Program-made: the position numbers and the translations under genes
Assembly (NCBI GenBank): GCA_022447605.1
Contig: JAKVBG010000010.1
Coordinates: 1 to 64,000, forward strand
Reading direction: 5' to 3'
Origin: Mariniblastus sp.
GTDB lineage: Bacteria > Planctomycetota > Planctomycetia > Pirellulales > Pirellulaceae
DNA: 64,000 bases
Notes under the pieces: generated by a model
The model's input: only the letters and a program-made list of their open reading frames with translations
Told to the model about the DNA's origin: nothing
The model's database searches: none
Part shown: in pieces, positions 18,801 through 26,214 of the stretch
Numbering within the stretch: position 1 is the first letter of the stretch
Layout: every line of letters starts with the position of its first letter

Positions 18801-19609
18801 GGGCCGGCTGTTGGATCAACATGATTCCAGCCGGCGGCCGACTCCTGATTCCCGAGGGGAGCGCCAGTTGCGTCTGTCAGTATTCCCTGCAAACCTCGAT
18901 GGCATTTGAGCCGATCCCGCCCGGATCGACAGAGGTCGGTATCCCCGCGTTACCGGACTTGATACCGGAGGTGAAGGTCCCCCCGGTCAAACCATGGTAT
19001 CGCTGGGAGTTTGACCCGCAGCGAATCGCCCAAAAGTCGATTCGACCTACCGTCGGCGACGTTTCGCTGGAAGCGGTCGATCCGCCGACTATCCAGGGCC
19101 AAGGTCTCCTGCTCAATGGGACCCAATGGCTAGCGAACCATCTCGACCACCCGCAACTGCCCCCCCTGCCCGAAACGATCACGTTGGAGGCCGTTGTCCG
19201 TGTCAATCAGTCCCCCGAGTGGACCGGAATCGTCGGCGCTGTTCAGGATAATGGGAGTTACGAACGGGGATGCATGCTGGGGATTCACCAGGACAAATTC
19301 TTTTTCTCGCTCGCCTCATCCGGGCGACAGAGACTGACCTACCTGCGGGCGCCCAACGTGTTGGAAAAAGGGAAACGAACGCATCTGGTCGGCACGTACA
19401 ATGGAAAAACCATGCGTTTGTACGTCAACGGGGTTGAGGTTGCCCACAGCGATGAACAGCAAGGCGGCTTGCTGGTCGACGAGAACAGTTGGCTAAGTGT
19501 GGGTGCTTACAAGGATGATAACGAACTCTATCCCTTCCAAGGAACGATCGAGTCGGTCACGATTTACGAAGGCGTGCTCGACCCCCAAACAATCAAAGCG
19601 TCCCGCTAG
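15821..19609 (+). CDS. Giant secreted PQQ-propeller / degenerate methyltransferase / LamG mosaic
   Basis: A 1262-residue exported protein. After a signal peptide come PQQ/BamB-like propeller repeats (about 40-440), with phrases such as SIDPSTGKIRWQYVT and AIDIANGTEVWQTRIG. A Rossmann-like segment (about 465-560) resembles the methyltransferase domain found inside planctomycete PQQ proteins, but its glycine-rich loop reads LVLEDSDGQL, so cofactor binding is doubtful. A second propeller set (about 580-1000) includes GVDPANGTERWQLSMP. The C-terminus (about 1105-1262) is a LamG/concanavalin-like domain with YNGKTMRLYVNG. Probably a surface protein binding carbohydrate or other ligands. The caspase-like gene follows after 73 bp on the same strand. 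Confidence 0.85.
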   Translation: MIGCQTKKRLIRFQALSFLLALWMGTTPLRADWPEHRGNLQRTGYREQPLVSKQWVPFWRLDSLSPPQPAWPAPAQGSLWQKLDQIDARVTDDTADVPLIVLDSQGKSHVLITSSANDRLISIDPSTGKIRWQYVTRAPIRYAPSISEGIAYLGADDGLVRAIDIANGTEVWQTRIGPKMPWIIGNDRLISPHPIRTSVLVENGQVFATAGLFPSQGVYSVALQKTDGEVIWRRRIPQSPQGYLLADSQKVFVPTGRTQPFAIKKTDGSFLFDLPSPGGSFCMLTPDAFFSGPGNSSTIQGRAKQAGAKMLSFRGKQFAAGNGKIWTTNGSKLVGHKMQAVLQGEPSPAWSVDCQLDQSLIVSGPPESLTLFVAGGSQIQLYDAQTGQSRGTLSLDDPTLEIKYLAVSRLPGTNQEVLIASTKSGNVFAWRGVESHQPTAWPQPSRQNETVASPQKAAQKRVEGIRQALKSPRGWALVLEDSDGQLVDALLRQTELRIVSLVTAAEDVQRLQHEFQQQGQYGLRVTVWQQDPSEPLPFSKGLFNVVLEAKPTTRPAAQLHEQAAAESGFVWRSGRESPYQAPRLNGAGVWRHQYANPENRAATGDQLVGEATDFRLLWFGGVGPSRMPDRHLRGPAPLTAGGAAIMQGDGVLIGVDPANGTERWQLSMPTAAMRYVTPFDAGYACLANDGNHLVVAAGQQLWQVDAYTGQRVRTTPIDGEDRCWGYVAETEGYVYASVMKPTAPRTATDKKTRFTYVDSDYRSERPLVTSRELQKFKADGARHWTYPAQGVILNGTFALNSQQVVFVEARSKACLEHETDRIPLTTLMEEAYLVSLSPQSGHVSWEIPLDWEGARNVLYAQLADGKVILTTSRSENDRAHYMIRVVSAEDGSLIWQTRHEHVKNGLFHGEQVHHPVVLHRPDGQILLVAEPYLYDLNTGERKVPAGAEANWALQRPGHSCGTLSGAGNSLFFRANNPTVLNLATSEFTALAPTRAGCWINMIPAGGRLLIPEGSASCVCQYSLQTSMAFEPIPPGSTEVGIPALPDLIPEVKVPPVKPWYRWEFDPQRIAQKSIRPTVGDVSLEAVDPPTIQGQGLLLNGTQWLANHLDHPQLPPLPETITLEAVVRVNQSPEWTGIVGAVQDNGSYERGCMLGIHQDKFFFSLASSGRQRLTYLRAPNVLEKGKRTHLVGTYNGKTMRLYVNGVEVAHSDEQQGGLLVDENSWLSVGAYKDDNELYPFQGTIESVTIYEGVLDPQTIKASR

Positions 19610-19682
19610 CCATGGACACCCCCTGTTGAAAAATCAATCGGGCCAGCGGCGGCCCATTCACCGTCTCGATACGAGAGTCATC

Positions 19683-20849
19683 ATGAAATCGTCTCAATCA
19701 AGTTCGCGGCAACCGAGGCCATGGTTCTGCTGCTTTCTGCTGATCGGCCTGGCTGGACTGTTTGGCCCCGGCCGCCTGTTGGCCGACCAGTGGCAGCCAG
19801 CTAAGACACATGTGTTGATCGTCGGCGTGCTCGAATGGAAAGCCGATTTGACGCCGTTCTCCAAGCAGCGTCGCAAAGACAAGGAATTGCGCGATCGGTT
19901 GATCGAGCGGGGCACGCCTCCCGAAAACATCACGATACTGCTCGACTCCGAGGCGACCCTCTCCAATATCCGCCAGGCACTCGACCAGACCCTGCAGAAG
20001 GCGAACGAGGGCTCGACGCTAATCGTCTACTACGCCGGTCACGGCTGGCAGGCGGGTGAGGACTACTGCTTCGCCAATTACGACGTCCGCCTCGGCCCCC
20101 ACGGCCGGGAATCGGCCTGGAGCATGAACGAGTTGGCCCAACGCATGGACGAAGGTTTCCGGGGCGAGCGGGCTTTCTTCTGGGCCGACTGTTGCTACTC
20201 CGGCGGCATGCGGGTCGTCGTAGACAAACTGGCCAGTCGCAACCTGGCCAGTTTCAGCCTCACCTCGGCTGCCACGACCAACGCATCGACGGGCAACTGG
20301 ACCTTTACCCAAAGTCTGATCGATGGCTTGGCCGGGGAGCCGTTGATCGACACGAACCAAGACGGCCAGATCACGCTGGCTGAATGGCAGGTCGAGGTCC
20401 AAAATGCGATGCATCACCTGGAAGGCCAGGAGCATGGCTTTCACTCCGCTGGCGTCGACGACCAGCTGGTCATCGCCCCCGCTCGCGGCAAGGTCACCGC
20501 CGCACCGAACGCCAAATATCCACTCGGCAGTTACGTGCGGGCCAAGCGCCGCTACGGCCGGGTGGTCGGCCGGGCCGGCGAACAGAACCAGCGTTACCAG
20601 GTTCAGTTTTACAACTACACCGACAAAGTGGTCCGGGAATTTTCCGAAAGCGACCTGGCCCCGTCTACTCGAGCGCGGTCACCCGAGGTGGCCCGCCTCG
20701 AACCAGATTGCCAGGTGGAGTGGCAAGGTGGCTGGTACGAGGCCAAAATCCTGCGGCAGGAAAACGGGCGCTGGTTGGTGCGCTACATCGGCTACGACGA
20801 ATCGTGGGATGAGTGGGTCGGCAAGGACCGCATCCGCCTGGACAAGTGA
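19683..20849 (+). CDS. Secreted caspase-like (C14) protein with EF-hand and two Tudor/chromobarrel-like repeats
   Basis: A 388-residue protein. An N-terminal hydrophobic segment (about 14-35) is signal-like. The caspase fold (about 42-265) has the catalytic His120 in YYAGHGW and Cys171 in DCCYSGG. Within its C-terminal part is an EF-hand calcium loop, DTNQDGQITLAE (223-234). The tail holds two similar small beta-barrel repeats, about 280-326 and 340-387; the second, WYEAKILRQENGRWLVRYIG then DESWDEWVG, strongly resembles Tudor-knot/chromobarrel domains. Such domains are usually intracellular and eukaryotic. The start at 19683 gives the signal sequence; longer frames overlap the preceding gene. 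The substrate is unknown. Confidence 0.88.
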   Translation: MKSSQSSSRQPRPWFCCFLLIGLAGLFGPGRLLADQWQPAKTHVLIVGVLEWKADLTPFSKQRRKDKELRDRLIERGTPPENITILLDSEATLSNIRQALDQTLQKANEGSTLIVYYAGHGWQAGEDYCFANYDVRLGPHGRESAWSMNELAQRMDEGFRGERAFFWADCCYSGGMRVVVDKLASRNLASFSLTSAATTNASTGNWTFTQSLIDGLAGEPLIDTNQDGQITLAEWQVEVQNAMHHLEGQEHGFHSAGVDDQLVIAPARGKVTAAPNAKYPLGSYVRAKRRYGRVVGRAGEQNQRYQVQFYNYTDKVVREFSESDLAPSTRARSPEVARLEPDCQVEWQGGWYEAKILRQENGRWLVRYIGYDESWDEWVGKDRIRLDK

Positions 20850-20882
20850 CCGCAACGGCAAACGGGCCTCGCTCGACGTGAT

Positions 20883-22184
20883 TCACTGCTGGCCATGTCT
20901 CGCTTCGAACTCCGGGAACGGCGCCTCGGCGTCGGCCGGGAAACGATCGAGAATCATCTGCAGACGCTGACGACGACCGGGGGCGATCTTGTCCAGCGGA
21001 CTGACATCGTTCTCCTGGCGGGGGTCTTTGCTCAGGTCGTGAAAATTCCCATCACTGTCCAGGATATGTTGCCAGTCCCGGACCATGCGAAAATCACCCA
21101 GCTGCGAATAGATCCAATTCCGTTTTTCAAAAGGATCTTCACTGCCCCGCAGGCTGGGCAGGAGCGACTTGCCGTCCAGCTCAATCCCCTCGGGCAAGGT
21201 GGCCCCGGCCAGTTCGACCAACGTCGGGTAGACGTCGGTAAAATCAACCAGGTCCCGCGACGCGCGACCACCGGCCGTCAAAAAAGGAGCCCGCACCACG
21301 AAGGGGACGTGCGCTCCATGATCGGCCAGACGCCCCTTCCCCTTCACATACGGCTCACCCTTGAGAACGCCCGCCGATGCCGAGCCATTATCACCGGTAA
21401 ACAGGATCAGCGTGTTCTCCTTCAAGCCGGCCTCGTCGACGGCCGCCACCAGTTGACCGACCAGTCGGTCCATGTACGTCACATTCCCGCCGTAGAGGGC
21501 CGGTTTCCCTTCGGGTGGGTCATCCTGATTCAACGGGGTGCGCGTGTGGGGCCCATGGGTCAACAGCATCGGGTAGTAGACCAGAAACGGCCGGTCCCGT
21601 TTCTTCTGAATGAACTCAATCAGGAAACGGTTGATCGTATCCGGGCCATAAGTCACCGTTTCGCGCTGACCATTGGTCATGATCCGACCGTCCCAGTACC
21701 GCTTCTTTGTGTCCGGGCGTTCCGCCTCCACACCCATCCAGACGCAGTGCTCGTCAAACCCGTGCTGCCGCAGCGCCGCGGGCTGCTGGCCCAGGTGATT
21801 GATCTGCCACTTGCCACCAATCGCCGTGTCATACCCAGCGTCCCGCAGGACTCGGGCGAAGGTGGTGAACTCGGTCCACCGCAATCCATCACCACCCCAG
21901 CGGGGAACATCGTAGTGCTGGGTCCAGCCGTGGCGAAATGGGTACTGGCCAGTCAGTAACGTGACGCGGGTCGGCGTGCAGATCGGCATGCACCAGGCCG
22001 TTTCGTAACGGACCCCCTGTTTGGCCAGGCGATCAATATGGGGCGTCGCATGCTCGGCGCCGTAACAACTGACCCAGTCGCGACCCATGTCGTCGACCAT
22101 GATCAGGATGATATTCGGTCGGTCCTCGGCCCTCACCATCGAGGGGAGCAGGCCGAGCAACAGAAGGATGATGATTCGTTTCAT
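20883..22184 (-). CDS. Type I sulfatase, motif CTPTR
   Basis: A 433-residue exported arylsulfatase-family enzyme. The signal peptide MKRIIILLLLGLLPSMVRA is followed by the metal motif IMVDDMG. The nucleophile motif is CTPTR with Cys69, which must be converted to formylglycine. LFTGDNGSASAG carries the Asp-Asn metal pair. It should hydrolyse a sulfate ester outside the cytoplasm; the substrate is unknown. The ATG overlaps the TGA of the upstream DUF1592-type gene by four bases, making it the third gene of an operon DUF1552 - DUF1592-type cytochrome - sulfatase. The tail FPADAEAPFPEFEARH is short, with no extra domain. Confidence 0.93.
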   Translation of the reverse strand: MKRIIILLLLGLLPSMVRAEDRPNIILIMVDDMGRDWVSCYGAEHATPHIDRLAKQGVRYETAWCMPICTPTRVTLLTGQYPFRHGWTQHYDVPRWGGDGLRWTEFTTFARVLRDAGYDTAIGGKWQINHLGQQPAALRQHGFDEHCVWMGVEAERPDTKKRYWDGRIMTNGQRETVTYGPDTINRFLIEFIQKKRDRPFLVYYPMLLTHGPHTRTPLNQDDPPEGKPALYGGNVTYMDRLVGQLVAAVDEAGLKENTLILFTGDNGSASAGVLKGEPYVKGKGRLADHGAHVPFVVRAPFLTAGGRASRDLVDFTDVYPTLVELAGATLPEGIELDGKSLLPSLRGSEDPFEKRNWIYSQLGDFRMVRDWQHILDSDGNFHDLSKDPRQENDVSPLDKIAPGRRQRLQMILDRFPADAEAPFPEFEARHGQQ

Positions 22185-24613
22185 TTGGTATGAAAAACCT
22201 CGCTGCTTACAATGTGCTGGATCAGTTCCCGAAAACCGTAGTGATCGTCCGTCACCTGGGTTACGATCCGTTCGATATCATCGCGATCGGCAAAGCTCAG
22301 GCGGCGGCCAAGCGCGTAAACCATCAATTTTTCGGTCAGGCAGCGCGTGAACTGTTGCGGGCGATCCAGCAGGTATTGCTTGATGCCCCGGGGGCCCTCG
22401 ATCAACGTCCCGTCCGGTAATTCACCGGCTGCATCGATCGGCCGTTTCTTGCCGTAACGGTCCCGCCAGGCGCCGACCTGGTTGTAGTTTTCCATCGCCA
22501 GGCCGATCGGGTCGATCTTGCGATGACACTCGTAACAGGTTGGATTGTCGCGGTGCTTTTGCATCAACTCCCTGATGGTCACCACGCCCCGAGTATCCGG
22601 TTCGATCGGGTCGACATCCGGGGGCGGCGGGTTGGGCGGGGTGCCCAGCAGGTTTTCCAGTACCCACAGACCGCGAATGATCGGTTGCGTCTCGACACCG
22701 TTGGAGGTCGCCGTCAGGATACTGCCGTGACCGAGCAAACCGCCCCGATGGTGCTCCGGGTTGAGCGACACTTTCTGAAACTCCTCCTGGTCCACCTGCG
22801 GGATACCGTAATGCCGCGCCAGGGCCGCGTTCAGGAAGGTGTAGTTGGCATCCACAAATTCCAGGATGCTTCGATTCTCCTGCAGCAGATGCGCAAAAAA
22901 CAGGCGCGTTTCCTGGCGCATGGCGTGTTCCAGGTTGTCGGCATAGTACGCCCGGTTCGTTTCCGGGTCGGGAGGCATTGCGCCCAGTTTTCTCAGGGCG
23001 AGCCACTGCCCGGTAAAATTCTCCGTGAGCGCCGCAGACTTCGGGTCAGCCAGCATGCGCTCGACCTGTTGCCGTAACCGTGCGGGATCGCTCAGTTCGC
23101 CGCGGTCGGCCAGCGACCGCAGTTGGTCGTCCGGCATCGAGCTCCACAGGAAATACGACAACCGCGCAGCCAGTTCATGGTCCGTCACCCGTCGCTGGGT
23201 TGGCTGGGGCGGTTTCGATTCCACCAGGTACAGGAAGTTAGGTGAAGTCAGGATCGCCCGGATCCCATACTTGGCGGCAGACCAAAAATCGTCTTGCTGC
23301 TGGAAATGCTGCCGGGCCAGCTTGAGGTACGGTTCGACTTCATCCCTCGTAACGGGTCGACGGTAGGCGGCCGAGGCGAGACGCATCAGTGACGCATCGA
23401 GGTAATCCGTATCGGGTGAGTCCGGCGGGTCGGGAAAGAACCGGGCAAACCCGGACGGGGGCCACTGGTCATAAAACGGGCCCTCGATCTCCAGGGAATC
23501 CACATGCAGCTCTGGTCCCGAACCGATGTACATCTCGGGCGGGTTGCGGGCAGGAAACAGGGCATCCTCGTTGTACTTGGGCAACACCTTGCGGAGGATC
23601 CGTTTAAACGATCCGTTGGGACCATTGGCCCAATGCAAGTGAAAGGTGAATCCGCGTTCCAGCCAGACACGGTGTTCAATCTCAATCGACTGGTTGTCGG
23701 GGATTTCGTACTCGCCGATGATCCGGTGTGCCGTCGGACCGAGCTCGCGCGAGTCGATGGAGATCGAAAGCCGCATCGGTTCGTCGGAGTTGTAGCGCAA
23801 GTGGTCATCCTGGTAGCGCGACTTGCGACGAATGGCCCGCGCGGAAAACCGGATCACGTATTCCCCCGTGGAGGGAACCCCCCGTTTCTTGTCGAGCGGC
23901 TGCAGCCCCAGAGGCTGTCGGAACTTGATGAACAGCCGCGCCGCTTCCCGCCGCCCCTGTTTGTCGGTGTTGGCAATGGCTCCACCCGCGCCAGCCACAT
24001 CCGGCTGCGATTCGGCTCTCATTCGGTAATGGATTCTGGTTGGTGGCGGCCCGGGCCGAACCGCTTTATCGGCCACCTGGCGGGCCGCTTCCAGGTAGTT
24101 GCGCAACAGGTCATCCGAGGTGAGCAAGCCCTCGCCCACATTGTCGAACCCAGCGGTCGCGTCGTCGTCGGGAAAGGTAAGGGTCGGGTCAAAGTCGACC
24201 ATCTTCAACTGGAACAGGTCACGAACCGTGTTGCGGTATTCGGCCCGGTTCAGGCGGCGCATGACCACTTTGCCCGGGTTCATCCGCGCGGCCTGTCGCG
24301 CCTCGGCCAGCGCAGTCGTCAACCGAGCCACCACTTTGCGAACCTCGGCCTCACTTGGCTGGGGGGCGTCTGCAGGGGGCATCGTTGCCAGGTTCAGCTG
24401 GTCGAGTATCTCCTGCAGCTGCTCAGCCTGAGAGGCGTTCTGGATATCGTCGCTCAAACCATCGAATCGACGATCCCCTTTTTGGGCCTTCGTTCCGTGG
24501 CAACCGGCGCAATACGACTGGAGGAACGGCCGCAGCAACGGCTCATCCTGCCCCTTGGCCGCGCCGTGGCAGGCCCCGCCCAGCAGTAACAATAGCAGGA
24601 GTGTCATTCTCAT
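22181..24613 (-). CDS. Planctomycete cytochrome protein with DUF1587/1592/1588/1585 domains
   Basis: An 810-residue exported protein. After a signal peptide lies a c-type heme site CAGCH (Cys35, Cys38, His39). Recognisable family blocks follow: RLNRAEYRNTVRDLF (DUF1587), a beta-rich middle (about 190-390), YFLWSSMPDDQL (DUF1592), HRGGLLGHGSILTATSNGVE with PNPPPPDVDP (DUF1588), CYECHRKIDPIGLAMENY, which holds a second CxxCH, and FRELIQHIVSSEVF (DUF1585). These proteins are typical of Planctomycetota and their biochemical role is not established; redox or surface assembly functions are suggested. It overlaps both neighbours by ATGA, so all three genes are coupled. ATG at 24607 is an alternative start. 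Confidence 0.93.
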   Translation of the reverse strand: MRMTLLLLLLLGGACHGAAKGQDEPLLRPFLQSYCAGCHGTKAQKGDRRFDGLSDDIQNASQAEQLQEILDQLNLATMPPADAPQPSEAEVRKVVARLTTALAEARQAARMNPGKVVMRRLNRAEYRNTVRDLFQLKMVDFDPTLTFPDDDATAGFDNVGEGLLTSDDLLRNYLEAARQVADKAVRPGPPPTRIHYRMRAESQPDVAGAGGAIANTDKQGRREAARLFIKFRQPLGLQPLDKKRGVPSTGEYVIRFSARAIRRKSRYQDDHLRYNSDEPMRLSISIDSRELGPTAHRIIGEYEIPDNQSIEIEHRVWLERGFTFHLHWANGPNGSFKRILRKVLPKYNEDALFPARNPPEMYIGSGPELHVDSLEIEGPFYDQWPPSGFARFFPDPPDSPDTDYLDASLMRLASAAYRRPVTRDEVEPYLKLARQHFQQQDDFWSAAKYGIRAILTSPNFLYLVESKPPQPTQRRVTDHELAARLSYFLWSSMPDDQLRSLADRGELSDPARLRQQVERMLADPKSAALTENFTGQWLALRKLGAMPPDPETNRAYYADNLEHAMRQETRLFFAHLLQENRSILEFVDANYTFLNAALARHYGIPQVDQEEFQKVSLNPEHHRGGLLGHGSILTATSNGVETQPIIRGLWVLENLLGTPPNPPPPDVDPIEPDTRGVVTIRELMQKHRDNPTCYECHRKIDPIGLAMENYNQVGAWRDRYGKKRPIDAAGELPDGTLIEGPRGIKQYLLDRPQQFTRCLTEKLMVYALGRRLSFADRDDIERIVTQVTDDHYGFRELIQHIVSSEVFHTK

Positions 24614-25890
24614 GTCAGCAGATCGTTCAGGTTGCCGGTGCTGTTGGAAAACTGGTCGCGCTCGACGCCCAGTTGTTGCAGGATCGTCACGAACAGGTCC
24701 GACAGCGGCCGGCCGTCCCGGCCGCGTCGTTCAAAACGGTGATGCCTGCCATGGCGCAATCCACCGCCGGCAACCATGACCGGGAGATTTCGACTGGAAT
24801 GGGCACTGGCGTTGCCCATGCCACTGCCAAACATGACGACCGTCGAGTCCAGTAGCGATTGACCCTCCGCATCGGGGGTCTCTTTCAATTTGGCCAGGAA
24901 CCGCGAGAACTGAACCGCGTAGAACGTCTCGATAATGGCCAACTCTTTCACCAGCTCGGGCCGCTTACCATGATGCGTGAGTGAATGGTAACCCATGCTC
25001 ACCCCCTCAAAGGGGAACATCCGGTTGCCCCCCGGGTGCCCATAGCAGATCACGTTGGTGGAGTTCGTCTGCAGCGCCAAGACCATCAGGTCGTACATCA
25101 CCGCCGTGTTGTAGGGGTATTGAAGATCGACAATCGTATCATCGTCATCACCACCCCGAATGATTTCGTCGCTCGCCTGTGGTTTGGCGATATCGATCCA
25201 GTCGGCTTGTCGTTTCAGTTTCTGCTCCACACCGCGGATCGATGTCAGGTACTGGTCCAGCTTGTCACGATCTGCCCGGGCCAGGCGCGAACTGAGCCGC
25301 CCTGCATCCTGGCGAACCACATCCAGAATACTCCGGTCCTCGGCCAGGTACTGTTTTGTTTTTTGTTTCGCCTTCCCGTTATCTTCTACAAACAACCTGG
25401 CAAAGACTCGGGCTGGATCATTGTCTGTGGGCAGGATCATCCCGGCGCGTGACCAGGAAATGCCACCCGACCCTAGCCGCATCGATGGAAAGCGTGTCGT
25501 TTGACCAAGCGTCTCGGCCAGTAGCTGATCGAGCGAATGGAGCCGCTGGGGACGATCCCGGGTGTCCTTCATCTCGACGCCGTTGAGCAGCGTGTTGGAA
25601 CACCCGTGCCCACCACCCACGCCGGGGTGATCCAAATTGGTAAACATGGAAAGCTCGCCACGATGTGGCTCGAGCGCCTTGAGCAAGGTGGGCATCTGGT
25701 AATTCGCCCCGGTCTGCTGCGGGAAGAAGCCTGCCGGATTCATCCCGTAAGTGGGGGCCACGCAGACAAACCGCTTGGCTCGGTCACGCTCGTTGGCCGG
25801 GCCCGTCGACACGGATTCGAAGGCCGGCAACGCGACCGCAACTCCCGCCCCTCGCAAAAACTCACGTCGATAGAAGCGGGTCATGACCAT
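24610..25890 (-). CDS. DUF1552 protein with twin-arginine signal
   Basis: A 426-residue protein with the Tat-like N-terminus TRFYRREFLRGAGVAVALP, so export in the folded state is likely. The body is DUF1552, with segments such as APTYGMNPAGFFP, HGCSNTLLNGVEM and VVMFGSGMGNASAHSSRNLP, related to the DUF1501/sulfatase-like alkaline-phosphatase fold. DUF1552 genes usually precede DUF1592-type cytochrome genes in this phylum, as here, and the function is unknown. An in-frame GTG at 25920 would add ten residues. The ATG at 25890 is preferred because AGGA lies seven bases upstream and leaves a normal Tat n-region. First gene of a three-gene operon. Confidence 0.88.
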   Translation of the reverse strand: MVMTRFYRREFLRGAGVAVALPAFESVSTGPANERDRAKRFVCVAPTYGMNPAGFFPQQTGANYQMPTLLKALEPHRGELSMFTNLDHPGVGGGHGCSNTLLNGVEMKDTRDRPQRLHSLDQLLAETLGQTTRFPSMRLGSGGISWSRAGMILPTDNDPARVFARLFVEDNGKAKQKTKQYLAEDRSILDVVRQDAGRLSSRLARADRDKLDQYLTSIRGVEQKLKRQADWIDIAKPQASDEIIRGGDDDDTIVDLQYPYNTAVMYDLMVLALQTNSTNVICYGHPGGNRMFPFEGVSMGYHSLTHHGKRPELVKELAIIETFYAVQFSRFLAKLKETPDAEGQSLLDSTVVMFGSGMGNASAHSSRNLPVMVAGGGLRHGRHHRFERRGRDGRPLSDLFVTILQQLGVERDQFSNSTGNLNDLLT

Positions 25891-26214
25891 CGATTTCCTG
25901 GCAGGCATTTCATATTTCACCCAATCCTCATCTCCAACCAGCAGACAACCTGCTCCTTGGTTCCTGCTTTATCGTATCACTCACACTGGCTGAATGAATC
26001 ACTTGCGGAGAGATTATTTTGAATTCGGGAAACTCAACACCTGAGATTTACTGGCGACAGACGCTGATTTCATTAACCCCAAAGAGGTAGCAATGGCAAA
26101 ATGTCTGACCGTTTCCCTGGCCCAGGACCAGCAATTTCATCTCCCACCCGCTATCCTAGAACTTCGGCGGCCATCCCGGACGCTGTTGTGACAGACGACT
26201 ATCGGGGAGAACAA
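25891..26214. other. Divergent intergenic region, nothing clear
   Basis: This 324-bp space separates the DUF1552 operon (minus) from the double-sulfatase gene (plus) and must contain both promoters. A short frame begins at 26093 but has no ribosome binding site and no recognisable product. Just before 26215 lies GGAGA, which serves the sulfatase. No repeat or terminator was seen. Confidence 0.5.

Noticed and set aside
23504..24589. 361-codon plus-strand frame opposite the DUF1592-type gene
   Set aside because: Antisense to a well-recognised cytochrome protein and with no domain, signal peptide or ribosome binding site.
26101..26214. N-terminal extension of the double sulfatase from the ATG at 26101
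   Set aside because: The extension is Pro-rich and would bury the signal peptide, whereas GTG 26215 has GGAGA at ideal distance and begins a good signal sequence.
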